In this document: positions 8,572 through 16,378 of the stretch, one piece after another
How the letters are laid out: the number at the start of each line of letters is the position of its first letter
How positions within the stretch are numbered: the stretch's first letter is position 1
Assembly: GCF_021129305.1 (NCBI RefSeq)
Contig: NZ_JAJOMB010000012.1
Location: 186,001 to 250,000 of the forward strand
DNA from: Kineosporia babensis
GTDB lineage: Bacteria > Actinomycetota > Actinomycetes > Actinomycetales > Kineosporiaceae
DNA length: 64,000 nucleotides
Direction: 5' to 3'
Made by a program: the position numbers and the translations under genes
The notes under the pieces: model-generated
Told to the model about the DNA's origin: nothing
The model's database searches: none
The model's input: only the letters and a program-made list of their open reading frames with translations

Positions 8572-9123
8572 TCAGTCGAGGGTTGCGCCAACCCCTTCGA
8601 CCAGGCCCGGGGCCAGATCACGGCCCACCGCCACGCTGTCGTCCGAGTCGTGGTCGCGGGCCCGCACCGCGCAGCAGTACTCCCCGCTGCGCAGCACCGC
8701 GGCACCCAGCCGCACGTCCCGGCGGGACGGGTGCCGTTCGATCCATTCGGCGGCCACGTCCGGGTCGTCCGGCATCTCGGCCTCGGCCTCGGGCGGCAGC
8801 ACCGTGCGCTCGACCACCACGGCGGCCCCGTCCACCGAGTCCGGCCAGGCGATCTGGTGCAGCAGCTCCTCCAGGTCGGCGGCCTGCGGCAGACCCTCCT
8901 GCTCGACCGCGGTGAGGTGGTCGGGGTCCTCCTGGGCGAAGCCGATCACCTCGGTCGGCAGCCGGTTGGCCAGCGACGGGTCACGCTCCAGCGCGCCGGC
9001 GGTGCGGACCAGGGCGAAGACCCGGACCGGCGCGTCCCAGCCGGCGGTGGCCACGTGACGCTCCAGTTCCACGATCACCCGGCGGACGGACAGCGAGCGG
9101 GGGTCGGCGGGTTCATCAATCAC
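8572..9123 (-). CDS. PPA1309-family protein
   Basis: 183 residues, an acidic soluble protein with no membrane segment. ELERHVATAGWDAPVRVFALV, the QIAWPDSVDGAAVVVERTVLPP strand and RLGAAVLRSGEYCCAVRARD are hallmarks of the PPA1309 family, conserved in actinobacteria and usually encoded next to UPF0182 and the PDZ/Lon protease, as here. The function is unknown. It is divergent from UPF0182 across 134 bp. Confidence 0.85.
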   Translation of the reverse strand: MIDEPADPRSLSVRRVIVELERHVATAGWDAPVRVFALVRTAGALERDPSLANRLPTEVIGFAQEDPDHLTAVEQEGLPQAADLEELLHQIAWPDSVDGAAVVVERTVLPPEAEAEMPDDPDVAAEWIERHPSRRDVRLGAAVLRSGEYCCAVRARDHDSDDSVAVGRDLAPGLVEGVGATLD

Positions 9124-9243
9124 GGCCGCATCCTTCCACCAGACGTCCGGGTCGGCGATCTTGTCCCGGCAGCACGGGCAGGTGCTGAACTAATCACAGC
9201 CAGGTATCAGCTGCGTCGGGTAGGGAACCGGGCGCAACGTGGG

Positions 9244-9249
9244 TAAGTT
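9244..9249 (+). promoter_or_regulatory. -10 box of the UPF0182 gene
   Basis: TAAGTT ends 8 nt before GTG 9258, compatible with a leaderless or nearly leaderless transcript. Confidence 0.45.
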
Positions 9250-9257
9250 CTCCATGC

Positions 9258-12200
9258 GTGACGTACGAGCGCGATCCCCGCGGCCCCCGGCCGGTCATGA
9301 ACAAGCGGCGGCGCGGAGCCCTGGCGCCCACGCTGATAACTCTCGGCGTGCTGATCGTGCTGGGGTTGATCGCCTCGCAGATGTGGACGGAGGTGCTCTG
9401 GTACCAGTCGGTGGGCTTCACCGAGGTGTACCGCACCGAGCTGCTCACCAAGATCATCCTGTTCGTCCTGGGCGCCCTGGTGATGGGCGCGGCGGTGGCG
9501 GCCTCGCTGATGATCGGTTACCGCAGCCGCCCGATCTACGCCCCGGTCTCCACCGAGCAGGTCGGCCTGGACCGCTACCGCGAGAGCATCGAGCCGCTGC
9601 GCCGCCTGGTCAGCCTGGCCGTGCCGATCGTCCTGGGCCTGTTCGCCGGTTCTGCGGCCAGCCAGCAGTGGCAGACCGCGCAGCTGTGGCTGAACCGGGT
9701 GCCGTTCGACCGGGACGACCCGCAGTTCGGCCTGGACATCGGCTTCTTCGTCTTCACCCTGCCCTGGCTGCAGTTCCTGGTCAGCTTCCTGACCGCGGCG
9801 GTCTTCCTGTCCGCGATCGCGGCGCTGGTCACCCACTACCTCTACGGCGGCCTGCGGGTGCAGGGCAGCGGGCAGCGGCTGACCCAGTCCGCCCGGGTCC
9901 ACCTGTTCGTCCTGGCCGCCTCGTTCCTGCTGCTGCGCGGCCTGGACTACTGGCTCGGCCGGTACGCGCTGTCCACCAAGGACTCGCGGCTGATCACCGG
10001 TCTGACCTACACCGACGCGAACGCCGGGCTGACCTCGCGAGGCATCCTGGCCGGCATCGCGGTGATCATCGCGCTGCTGTTCATCGCCGCCGCGTTCGTC
10101 GAGCGGATCCGGCTGATCCCGCTGTACGGCACCGCGCTGCTGGTGGTCTCGGCGATCGTGATCGGCGGCATCTACCCGGCCGCCGTGCAGCGCTTCCAGG
10201 TCCAGCCCAGCGCACGGGAGCTGGAACGCGACTACATCCAGAAGAATATTGAGGCCACCCGCTCCGCCTACGGCCTGGAGAACATCGAGGTCCAGAACTA
10301 CAACGCGCAGTCCGAGGCCGACGAGGCCGACCTGCGCGCGCAGTCCGAGACCATCCCCGGCATCCGGCTGCTCGACCCGGCCCTGATCAGCCCCACCTTC
10401 GCCCAGCTGCAGCAGATCCGGCAGTACTACTCCTTCGCCGACACCCTCGACGTGGACAAGTACGAGATCGACGGCGAGATGCGCGACGCCGTGGTCTCGG
10501 TGCGGGAGCTGAACCTGGAAGGCGCCCCGCAGGCCCAGCGCAACTGGGTCAACGACCACATCGTCTACACCCACGGCTACGGCATGGTGGCGGCGTACGG
10601 CAACGAGCGCACCTCCGACGGCCGCCCGGTGTTCCTGCAGTCCGGCATCCCCTCCACCGGCGAGCTGCAGGAGTACGAACCGCGGATCTACTTCGGCGAG
10701 AACTCCCCGGACTACTCGATCGTGGGCGCCCCGGAGGGCTCCGAGCCGCAGGAGCTGGACTTCCCGGACGACGACAGCCCGAACGGCCAGGTGAACTACA
10801 CCTACACCGGTGACGGCGGCGTCGGCGTGGGCTCGACGCTGCGCCAGCTGCTGTACTCGATCAAGTTCCAGGACCAGAACATCCTGCTGTCCAACCAGGT
10901 CAACGAGGACTCGAAGATCCTCTACGAGCGCTCGCCGCGGGACCGGGTGCAGAAGGTCGCGCCGTTCCTCACCCTGGACGGCGACCCGTACCCGACCGTG
11001 GTGGACGGCCGGGTCAAGTGGATCGTGGACGCCTACACCACCACCTCGCAGTACCCGTACTCGCGCACCCAGGTGCTGGAGGACGCCACCTCCGACTCGA
11101 TCACCGACACCACCACCGCGGTGGCCGCCCTGGACAGCACCCGGGTCAACTACATCCGTAACTCGGTGAAGGCCACGGTCGACGCCTACGACGGCTCGGT
11201 CGACCTGTACGCCTGGGACGAGCAGGACCCGATCCTGAAGGCCTGGACCAAGATCTTCCCGAACGCGGTCCAGCCGATGAGCGAGATCAGCGCCGACCTG
11301 ATGTCGCACATCCGCTACCCGGAGGACCTGTTCAAGGTTCAGCGGCAGCTGCTGCAGCAGTACCACGTGACGGACGCGGACGCCTTCTTCTCGCAGCAGG
11401 ACTTCTGGACCGTGCCGGACGACCCGACGCGTAACGGTGGTAACTCGCTCCAGCCGCCGTACTACCTGACCATGCAGATGCCCGGCACCGACGAGACCAG
11501 CTTCTCGCTCACCTCGGCGTTCATCCCGGCCGGCCGGACCCGGGGCATCCTGACCGGGTTCCTGGCGGTGGACGCGGACGCCGGTAACCAGAAGGGGCAA
11601 CGCCGGGAGGATTACGGTCAGCTCCGGCTGCTCCAGTTACCGCGGGACACCACGATCTCCGGCCCGGGCCAGGTGCAGAACGCCTTCACCTCCGACCCGG
11701 ACGTCTCGTACCTGCTGAACCAGCTGCAACGCGGTAACGAGACCCAGGTACTGCGCGGCAACCTGCTGACCCTGCCGCTGGCCGGTGGTCTGCTCTACGT
11801 GCAACCGGTCTACGTGCAGGGCTCGGGCAACACCGCCTATCCGTTGCTGCAGCGGGTGCTGGTCTCGTTCGGTGAGGAGATCGGCTTCGCCGACACCCTC
11901 GACGGCGCTCTGGACCAGGTCTTCGGCGAGGCCCGGCCCGACGCCGGGGACACCCCGCCCGCCGAGGGCGACAACGGCGACGAAGGCAGTGGGGCCCCGG
12001 GCTCGGCCGTAGCCAGCGCCCAGCGTGAACTGCAGGAAGCCCTGGACGACGCCTCCGAGGCGTTCCGGAGCGGGCAGACGGCTCTGCAGGGCAACGACTT
12101 CGCTGCCTACGGTGAGGCGCAGAAGTCGCTCGAGGAGGCGTTGCAGCGGGCCACCGAGGCCGAGGCCGCGCTGGAGGCCGCTCAGCAGGCCGCCGGCGAG

Positions 12201-12290
12201 GAGACGGCCACCCCGGAGGCGTCGGCCAGTGCCACGGCCGCTCCTTCGGCTTCGGCCACGCCGAACGCCACACCCAGCACGGGAGACTGA
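9258..12290 (+). CDS. UPF0182-family large membrane protein
   Basis: 1010 residues from GTG 9258. The N-terminal third holds about seven membrane helices (for example LITLGVLIVLGLIAS, IILFVLGALVMGAAV, SFLTAAVFLSAIAALV, GILAGIAVIIALLFIAA and ALLVVSAIVIGGIYP). It is followed by a ~550-residue extracytoplasmic domain beginning QPSARELERDYIQKNIEATR, a conserved family segment. The last ~110 residues are Glu/Ala-rich with a Thr/Ser/Ala/Pro tail, probably coiled-coil then disordered. Function in actinobacteria is unknown. Its length and neighbours match the family. Confidence 0.92.
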   Translation: MTYERDPRGPRPVMNKRRRGALAPTLITLGVLIVLGLIASQMWTEVLWYQSVGFTEVYRTELLTKIILFVLGALVMGAAVAASLMIGYRSRPIYAPVSTEQVGLDRYRESIEPLRRLVSLAVPIVLGLFAGSAASQQWQTAQLWLNRVPFDRDDPQFGLDIGFFVFTLPWLQFLVSFLTAAVFLSAIAALVTHYLYGGLRVQGSGQRLTQSARVHLFVLAASFLLLRGLDYWLGRYALSTKDSRLITGLTYTDANAGLTSRGILAGIAVIIALLFIAAAFVERIRLIPLYGTALLVVSAIVIGGIYPAAVQRFQVQPSARELERDYIQKNIEATRSAYGLENIEVQNYNAQSEADEADLRAQSETIPGIRLLDPALISPTFAQLQQIRQYYSFADTLDVDKYEIDGEMRDAVVSVRELNLEGAPQAQRNWVNDHIVYTHGYGMVAAYGNERTSDGRPVFLQSGIPSTGELQEYEPRIYFGENSPDYSIVGAPEGSEPQELDFPDDDSPNGQVNYTYTGDGGVGVGSTLRQLLYSIKFQDQNILLSNQVNEDSKILYERSPRDRVQKVAPFLTLDGDPYPTVVDGRVKWIVDAYTTTSQYPYSRTQVLEDATSDSITDTTTAVAALDSTRVNYIRNSVKATVDAYDGSVDLYAWDEQDPILKAWTKIFPNAVQPMSEISADLMSHIRYPEDLFKVQRQLLQQYHVTDADAFFSQQDFWTVPDDPTRNGGNSLQPPYYLTMQMPGTDETSFSLTSAFIPAGRTRGILTGFLAVDADAGNQKGQRREDYGQLRLLQLPRDTTISGPGQVQNAFTSDPDVSYLLNQLQRGNETQVLRGNLLTLPLAGGLLYVQPVYVQGSGNTAYPLLQRVLVSFGEEIGFADTLDGALDQVFGEARPDAGDTPPAEGDNGDEGSGAPGSAVASAQRELQEALDDASEAFRSGQTALQGNDFAAYGEAQKSLEEALQRATEAEAALEAAQQAAGEETATPEASASATAAPSASATPNATPSTGD

Positions 12291-12368
12291 CCGGAGAGTG
12301 ACTGCTACCCCTCGCGGTGATGTCGATTTGCTGTCCGACCCGGGCAGTGGCTAGAGTTAAGACATCGC

Positions 12369-12442
12369 CGCGGGGTGGAGCAGCTCGGTAGCTCGCTGGG
12401 CTCATAACCCAGAGGTCGCAGGTTCAAATCCTGTCCCCGCTA
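12369..12442 (+). tRNA. Initiator tRNA-fMet(CAT), copy 1
   Basis: A 74-nt cloverleaf body with anticodon CAT. Initiator features are the unpaired C1/U72, three G:C pairs in the anticodon stem (GGG ... CCC) and A73. CCA is not encoded. A likely promoter is TTGCTG (12328) - 18 bp - TAGAGT (12352). A strong terminator follows at once. Confidence 0.95.
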
Positions 12443-12450
12443 CAAGAAAT

Positions 12451-12487
12451 CGAGGCCCGTCCTTCTCATTGAGAAGGACGGGCCTCG
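12451..12487 (+). terminator. Terminator of initiator tRNA copy 1
   Basis: A perfect 17-bp stem (12451-12467 with 12471-12487), 3-nt loop, followed by GATGCTTTT. Confidence 0.85.
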
Positions 12488-12660
12488 ATGCTTTTGCCGC
12501 CAGCCGCCAGCCGCCATAAGTGGTGGGCTTCTCACCGCATCGACGCTGTCCAAGTCACACCGGGCTCGCATTGGGCCGGATCGCCGCACCTTCCGGCTGG
12601 TTGTCGCACTTGGCAGACCGAAGTCGCACCTGGCGTGCCCAAGTCGCAAAACTGGCCCTC

Positions 12661-12674
12661 TTGAAAGCTTTCAA
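12661..12674. repeat. Perfect 14-bp palindrome
   Basis: TTGAAAGCTTTCAA, conspicuously AT-rich against its surroundings and placed between the two oppositely oriented repeat families. Confidence 0.6.
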
Positions 12675-12753
12675 CTGCGACAACGGGCCGCGTACTGCGA
12701 CAACCGGCCGCGTACTGCGACGACCGGCCGCGAGCTGCAACAACCAGCGGCCG
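12674..12753 (+). repeat. 20-bp tandem repeat, about 3.5-4 copies
   Basis: Units at 12674, 12694 and 12714 follow ACTGCGACAACCGGCCGCGT with 1-2 changes each; a fourth degenerate unit starts at 12734. Confidence 0.7.
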
Positions 12754-12802
12754 TCCGAACCGAATCCGTGCCGAACGAGAGCCGAACCAGAGCCCAACGA
12801 GA

Positions 12803-13450
12803 TCAGGCCGGACTGGTTCCACCCTGATGAGCGTGACGATCAGCCAGGTGCCGGCGCATCAGCATGGCCGCGAGCTCCGCGTCCCCGTCCACCGTGGCCC
12901 GGATGATCGCCGAATGCTCTTCCCACGAAGGGCCCACCGCAGCGCTGACCCCGCCGACCAGATGATGCGCCTGATTGCGCACGGCCCGCAGGGTTTCGCT
13001 GAGGAAGTGCGACCCGGCGCCCTCGGCCAGCAGCTCGTGGAATTCCTCGTTCAGCCCGGAAAGCGCCTCGCGGTCGTCCTCGTCGACCGCTTTGCGCCCG
13101 CGCTCCAGCGAGTTGCGCAGGGCCTGCATCACCTCGGGGTCATTGCGCTGCACCGTCTTGTTGACCGCAATCACCTCCAGGGCCATCCGGACCTCGCGGA
13201 CCACCGCGAGCTCGTGACTGTCCAGTTCGACCACGCGCACCCCGCGGCGGGGGATGGACTTCAGCAGCCCTTCGGCCTCGAGCCGGCGGAACGCCTCGCG
13301 CACCGGCAGCCGAGAAACCCCCAGGCGCTCAGAGATGCTCAGCTCGCTCAGGCGTTCGCCGGGCTCCACCTCGCCGCTCAGGATGAGCCGGCGCAGCTCG
13401 TCCACCGTTTCGTCGCGTAGCGAGCGGTGGCGCGAGCCGATCGTATTCAT
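12803..13450 (-). CDS. GntR-family regulator, FCD (FadR/VanR-like) type
   Basis: 215 residues from ATG 13450, chosen for the upstream AGGATGG; ATG 13462 in the same frame is the alternative. An N-terminal winged helix (TVDELRRLILSGEVEPGERLSELSISERLGVSRLPVREAFRRL) is followed by an FCD effector domain with likely metal/ligand residues in NEEFHELLAEG, AVRNQAHHL and EEHSAIIRATVDGD. It is divergent from the VOC-led operon. A GGATAC-type word (13471-13478) overlaps its own -10 region, and the same word lies before the operons at 13636 and 17681, so it probably controls all three, usually as a repressor released by a catabolic metabolite (inference). Confidence 0.88.
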   Translation of the reverse strand: MNTIGSRHRSLRDETVDELRRLILSGEVEPGERLSELSISERLGVSRLPVREAFRRLEAEGLLKSIPRRGVRVVELDSHELAVVREVRMALEVIAVNKTVQRNDPEVMQALRNSLERGRKAVDEDDREALSGLNEEFHELLAEGAGSHFLSETLRAVRNQAHHLVGGVSAAVGPSWEEHSAIIRATVDGDAELAAMLMRRHLADRHAHQGGTSPA

Positions 13451-13470
13451 GGCAGAGACCATCCTGGCTA

Positions 13471-13478
13471 TTGGATAC
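13471..13478. promoter_or_regulatory. Candidate GntR operator at the gntR promoter
   Basis: TTGGATAC overlaps a possible -10 (TATCCA on the minus strand) 21 bp upstream of gntR. It shares TGGATAC with the sites at 13618 and 17632. Confidence 0.4.
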
Positions 13479-13617
13479 CTCTGGCAACGACCAGAAGCTG
13501 ATCACTCCACCCTGCCCGAACCTGAAAGCCACCTTCAAGGGCGGCGATCGGCATTTACGTCACAGGCACTGACGGAAACGCGGTGTTCACGATCGGCGTC
13601 TGGAGTCGAAACCAGAA

Positions 13618-13630
13618 CTGGATACAACAT
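13618..13630. promoter_or_regulatory. Candidate GntR operator before the VOC operon
   Basis: CTGGATACAACAT, immediately before ATG 13636; with the next two bases it forms GGAT-N5-ATCC. The identical 13-mer recurs at 17632-17644. Confidence 0.5.
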
Positions 13631-13635
13631 CCTGC

Positions 13636-14079
13636 ATGACCATCACCTACTCCTCCGTTCCGGCCACCGCCGACGGTGTCGTCAACGTCAAGCAGATCGA
13701 TCACATCGTCCTGCGGGTCAAGGACCCCGAGGTCTCGGTGCGCTGGTACGTCGAGAAGTTCGGCTTCCTGGTCCACCGCCTCGAGGAGTTCCGGGCCGGC
13801 ACCGTCCCCTTCCCGTCCGTCGAGGTGTGCCCCGGCCAGATCCTCGACCTGGACGCCCGGGCCGAGGCCACCGGCAAGAACGTGTCCCACTTCTGCGTGG
13901 TGGTGGACCCCACCGATCTGCTCGCGCTGAAGGAATCGGGCGTGTTCGAGAAGATCGCCGGCCCGTTCCGCCGTTGGGGCGCCCTGGGCCCGGCCGATCT
14001 GGTCTACGTCGACGACCCCGACGGCAACACCATCGAACTGCGCCACTACGGCCCCTCGCAGGTCGAGCCCGGAGCCTGA
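13636..14079 (+). CDS. VOC-superfamily (glyoxalase/dioxygenase-fold) protein
   Basis: 147 residues. QIDHIVLRVKDPEVSVRWYVEKFGF is the first beta-alpha-beta module of the vicinal-oxygen-chelate fold with a metal-binding His (HIVLRV). NVSHFCVVV offers a second His and DPDGNTIELRHYG the third ligand, Glu. Such proteins are extradiol dioxygenases, glyoxalases or isomerases; the single short domain suggests an accessory ring-fission, isomerase or lyase role. It is first gene of an operon running to the M20 hydrolase and lies directly behind a candidate GntR operator. Confidence 0.85.
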   Translation: MTITYSSVPATADGVVNVKQIDHIVLRVKDPEVSVRWYVEKFGFLVHRLEEFRAGTVPFPSVEVCPGQILDLDARAEATGKNVSHFCVVVDPTDLLALKESGVFEKIAGPFRRWGALGPADLVYVDDPDGNTIELRHYGPSQVEPGA

Positions 14080-14084
14080 GCCGG

Positions 14085-15470
14085 ATGCCCTCGCTGATCG
14101 CCCGCCGCTCGGTGGCCACCGGCACGCTCGGTGCCGTGGCCGCCGGGTCCCGGACCGCCGCCGGCATCGGACTTGCTGCCTTACTCGAGGGTGGGAACGC
14201 CTTCGACGCAGTAGTCGCCGCCTGCCTGGCCGAAACCGTTGCGCTGCCGTCGAAGTGCGGTCTGGCCGGAGACGTTGTTGCGCTCTACGTACGAGCTGGC
14301 GACGAAGCTCCGACCTCGATGATCTCACTCGGTGGAGCTGCTGCTGGGCTGTATGAGGCTGCAGCGGCGCAGGGCTGGAAAGTTCCTGCCACGGGCGGGC
14401 TCTCGGTGGGGGTACCCGGTGCTCCCGCGGGGTACGACCGGCTGGCAGAAATCGGTCGGTTGGGGCGTAAGCGGCTGACCGCGCCAGCGCAGGCTTTGGC
14501 TGAGCGGGGGATGGTCTGGTCGCCCATGAGCGTATTGCTGGCCCAGGAGGCGCGTGGCCTCCTGGGTGAGTATCAGCCCGGGGGAGTGGTTTACGCGCCC
14601 GCTTCCGGGCCACTTGCGGCGGGGAGCGTGTTGCCGCTGCCGGGGATGGCCAAGCTGCTGGCTGAGTACAGCGACAAAGGGCAAGAACTTTTTGCTGAAC
14701 GAGTCGGGGAGAGTGTGGTCCGTCGGGTCGCCGAAGCGGGTGGCGTGCTTACACTCGGCGATCTTGCCCCGGTGAAGGTGGACGAGGCACCGGCGTACGG
14801 GGTCGAAACTGCTTGCGGACGTTTGTGGGCAACTAACGCTCCAACTTACGGACGCGCGTTGAGCGAGGTTTTCGCAAAACGGCACCCGGCCGAGGTCAGC
14901 CCGGAATTGGTGCGCGAGGTGCTGGCCCGGCAGGCGCGGGGAGAACTGGTACCCACGGGAGAAGGCACGTCTACCGTCGCGGCGGTGGATCTGGAGGGCA
15001 ACGCCGTCGTGGTGGTGCACTCCAATTCCTTCCCCCAGTTCGGAAGCGGGCTGGTGGTGGAGGAGTACGACCTCGTGCTGTCCAACCGGGCGGGAAGAGG
15101 TTTCGCCTTCGAGCCTGGTCATCCCAATGCCCCGATGCCGGGCCGCCGCCCACTCACCACATTGCACGCGTGGGGTACGCAGCACGCCGACGGTTGGCTG
15201 CTCGGCGCTACCCCAGGCGGAGAGCAGCAGGTGCCGTGGAACGCTGGGCTCCTCAGCGAACTGCTGCCAACGGCTCGTACCGAAGGCGACCTAGGCGAGG
15301 CCTTGGCCCGGGCGCGCTGGCAACTGAGCCCCAGCGGCGAGATTCGGCGGGAAGGCGTCGAAATCGCGGAGTACGGCGCTCGGAGCTCGCACGTCATGGT
15401 GCGCACGGCGCCGGACCGGGCTACCGCAGCGGCGGATCCGCGGTGGGACGGGGAGGCGATCGCCGTATGA
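14085..15470 (+). CDS. Gamma-glutamyltransferase-family Ntn hydrolase
   Basis: 461 residues from ATG 14085, 5 bp after the VOC stop. The large-subunit start (ATGTLGAVAAGSRTAAGIGLAALLEGGNAFDAVVAA) and the self-cleavage region GEGTSTVAAVDLEGNAV are of the GGT family; one of the threonines of GTST would be the N-terminal nucleophile of the small subunit. No signal peptide is seen, unlike periplasmic GGTs, and the protein is shorter than typical (~560). It could be an intracellular amidohydrolase acting on a gamma-glutamyl or other amide; HpxW oxamate amidohydrolase is an example of such a relative. Overlaps the next gene by 4 bp. Confidence 0.82.
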   Translation: MPSLIARRSVATGTLGAVAAGSRTAAGIGLAALLEGGNAFDAVVAACLAETVALPSKCGLAGDVVALYVRAGDEAPTSMISLGGAAAGLYEAAAAQGWKVPATGGLSVGVPGAPAGYDRLAEIGRLGRKRLTAPAQALAERGMVWSPMSVLLAQEARGLLGEYQPGGVVYAPASGPLAAGSVLPLPGMAKLLAEYSDKGQELFAERVGESVVRRVAEAGGVLTLGDLAPVKVDEAPAYGVETACGRLWATNAPTYGRALSEVFAKRHPAEVSPELVREVLARQARGELVPTGEGTSTVAAVDLEGNAVVVVHSNSFPQFGSGLVVEEYDLVLSNRAGRGFAFEPGHPNAPMPGRRPLTTLHAWGTQHADGWLLGATPGGEQQVPWNAGLLSELLPTARTEGDLGEALARARWQLSPSGEIRREGVEIAEYGARSSHVMVRTAPDRATAAADPRWDGEAIAV

Positions 15471-16378
15471 GCCCGGACACGAGGGTCGTAGTCGCCGGCA
15501 CCGGGGCAATCGGCCGGACCGTCGCCGAGGCACTGGTCCGCGGAGAGGTAGCGGGCTGCGTCCTCTTGGCCGTAGTGAACTCGGCTTCTACCCCGAGCGA
15601 GGTACAGGCCGCCCTGGAAGCAGCAGACGTGCTGGTAGAGGCCACCACTGTCGAAGCCGCCCGATCGGTTGTCCCACAGGCCCTGGCCGCCGGAACCGAC
15701 GTGGTGCTCTGCTCCTGCGGTGTGCTGGCCGAACAGGCCGAAGCCCCCACCGAACACGCCGCAGCCCGAACCGAACAAGCCGCAGCCCCGGCTGAACAAG
15801 CCGCAGCCCTGACCGAACAAGCATCAGTCCGAACCGGACAAGCCGGAGGCCTGGCCGAACAGCCAACGTCCCGCCCAACCGGCCGCCTCCTGCTGCCGGC
15901 CGGAGCCTTGGGCGGCTTCGACATCCTGGCCGCAGCAGCCCGAGCCGGTTCGGAAGGTGCCCAGATCCGCCACACCACCACCAAGAAGCCTGCCGCGCTG
16001 AACGTGGACCCCAACATCCAAGAACCGGTCGAGGTCTTCCGCGGCACCGCCCGGCAAGCCGCCCTGACCTACCCCCGCACGTCCAACTCATCAGTGGCCC
16101 TGGCCTTGGCAACCCTCGGCCTGGACCAGGTGGAGGTGGTCGTGGTGGCTGACCCGAAGGCAAAGATCACCCGGCACGAGGTGGAATGGACCTCCCCGAT
16201 CGGCAGCTACCGCATGTCCTTCGAGAACGCCGTAGACCCGAACTCGGGCGGCCGTACGTCAGCCATCACCGCCTGGTCAGTAATCGACCTCCTGGCTGGA
16301 CTGCACCGCGGGGTAGGCCCAGGCGCCGTGGTAGTCGATGGCGCAGTCGTAGTAAACCCAGCTGGCAGCCTCGTATGA
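15467..16378 (+). CDS. Aspartate dehydrogenase-family protein (NadX-like) with a repeat insert
   Basis: 303 residues from ATG 15467 (ATGA overlap with the GGT gene). The Rossmann motif VVVAGTGAIGRTV (8-20) and the C-terminal domain (TTTKKPAALNVDPNIQEPVEVFRGTARQAALTYPRTSN) match the NAD(P)-dependent L-aspartate dehydrogenase family, which interconverts aspartate and iminoaspartate/oxaloacetate. Between GVL (about 87) and the strand GRLLLPAGALGG lies an insert of seven 7-residue units (LAEQAEA-like), which explains the length against a usual ~265. In this operon it may act on an amino acid released by the GGT-like or M20 enzyme (inference). Confidence 0.82.
   Translation: MSPDTRVVVAGTGAIGRTVAEALVRGEVAGCVLLAVVNSASTPSEVQAALEAADVLVEATTVEAARSVVPQALAAGTDVVLCSCGVLAEQAEAPTEHAAARTEQAAAPAEQAAALTEQASVRTGQAGGLAEQPTSRPTGRLLLPAGALGGFDILAAAARAGSEGAQIRHTTTKKPAALNVDPNIQEPVEVFRGTARQAALTYPRTSNSSVALALATLGLDQVEVVVVADPKAKITRHEVEWTSPIGSYRMSFENAVDPNSGGRTSAITAWSVIDLLAGLHRGVGPGAVVVDGAVVVNPAGSLV
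15725..15871 (+). repeat. In-frame 21-bp tandem repeat, 7 units, inside the NadX-like gene
   Basis: Seven consecutive 21-bp units, consensus near CGAACCGAACAAGCCGCAGC plus one base, encode (L/P/R)-(A/T)-E-Q-A-A-A heptads. Flanking sequence is normal enzyme fold. Confidence 0.85.

Larger units (their letters stand above)
12488..12802. other. 315-bp repeat-rich non-coding region
   Basis: Lies between the tRNA terminator and the 3' end of gntR. It contains several AAGTCGCA/TTGTCGCA words (12551-12648), a 14-bp palindrome (12661) and a 20-bp tandem repeat carrying the opposite word TGCGACAA (12674-12753). No protein-like frame. Confidence 0.6.

Noticed and set aside
9207-11600. Very long minus-strand frame antisense to UPF0182
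   Set aside because: A typical shadow in GC-rich DNA, rich in Arg/Gly/Asp/His/Val with no domain features; the plus strand is a well-known family.
12541-12753. CRISPR array
   Set aside because: The repeats are contiguous 20-bp units or scattered octamers with no regular unique spacers and no cas genes.
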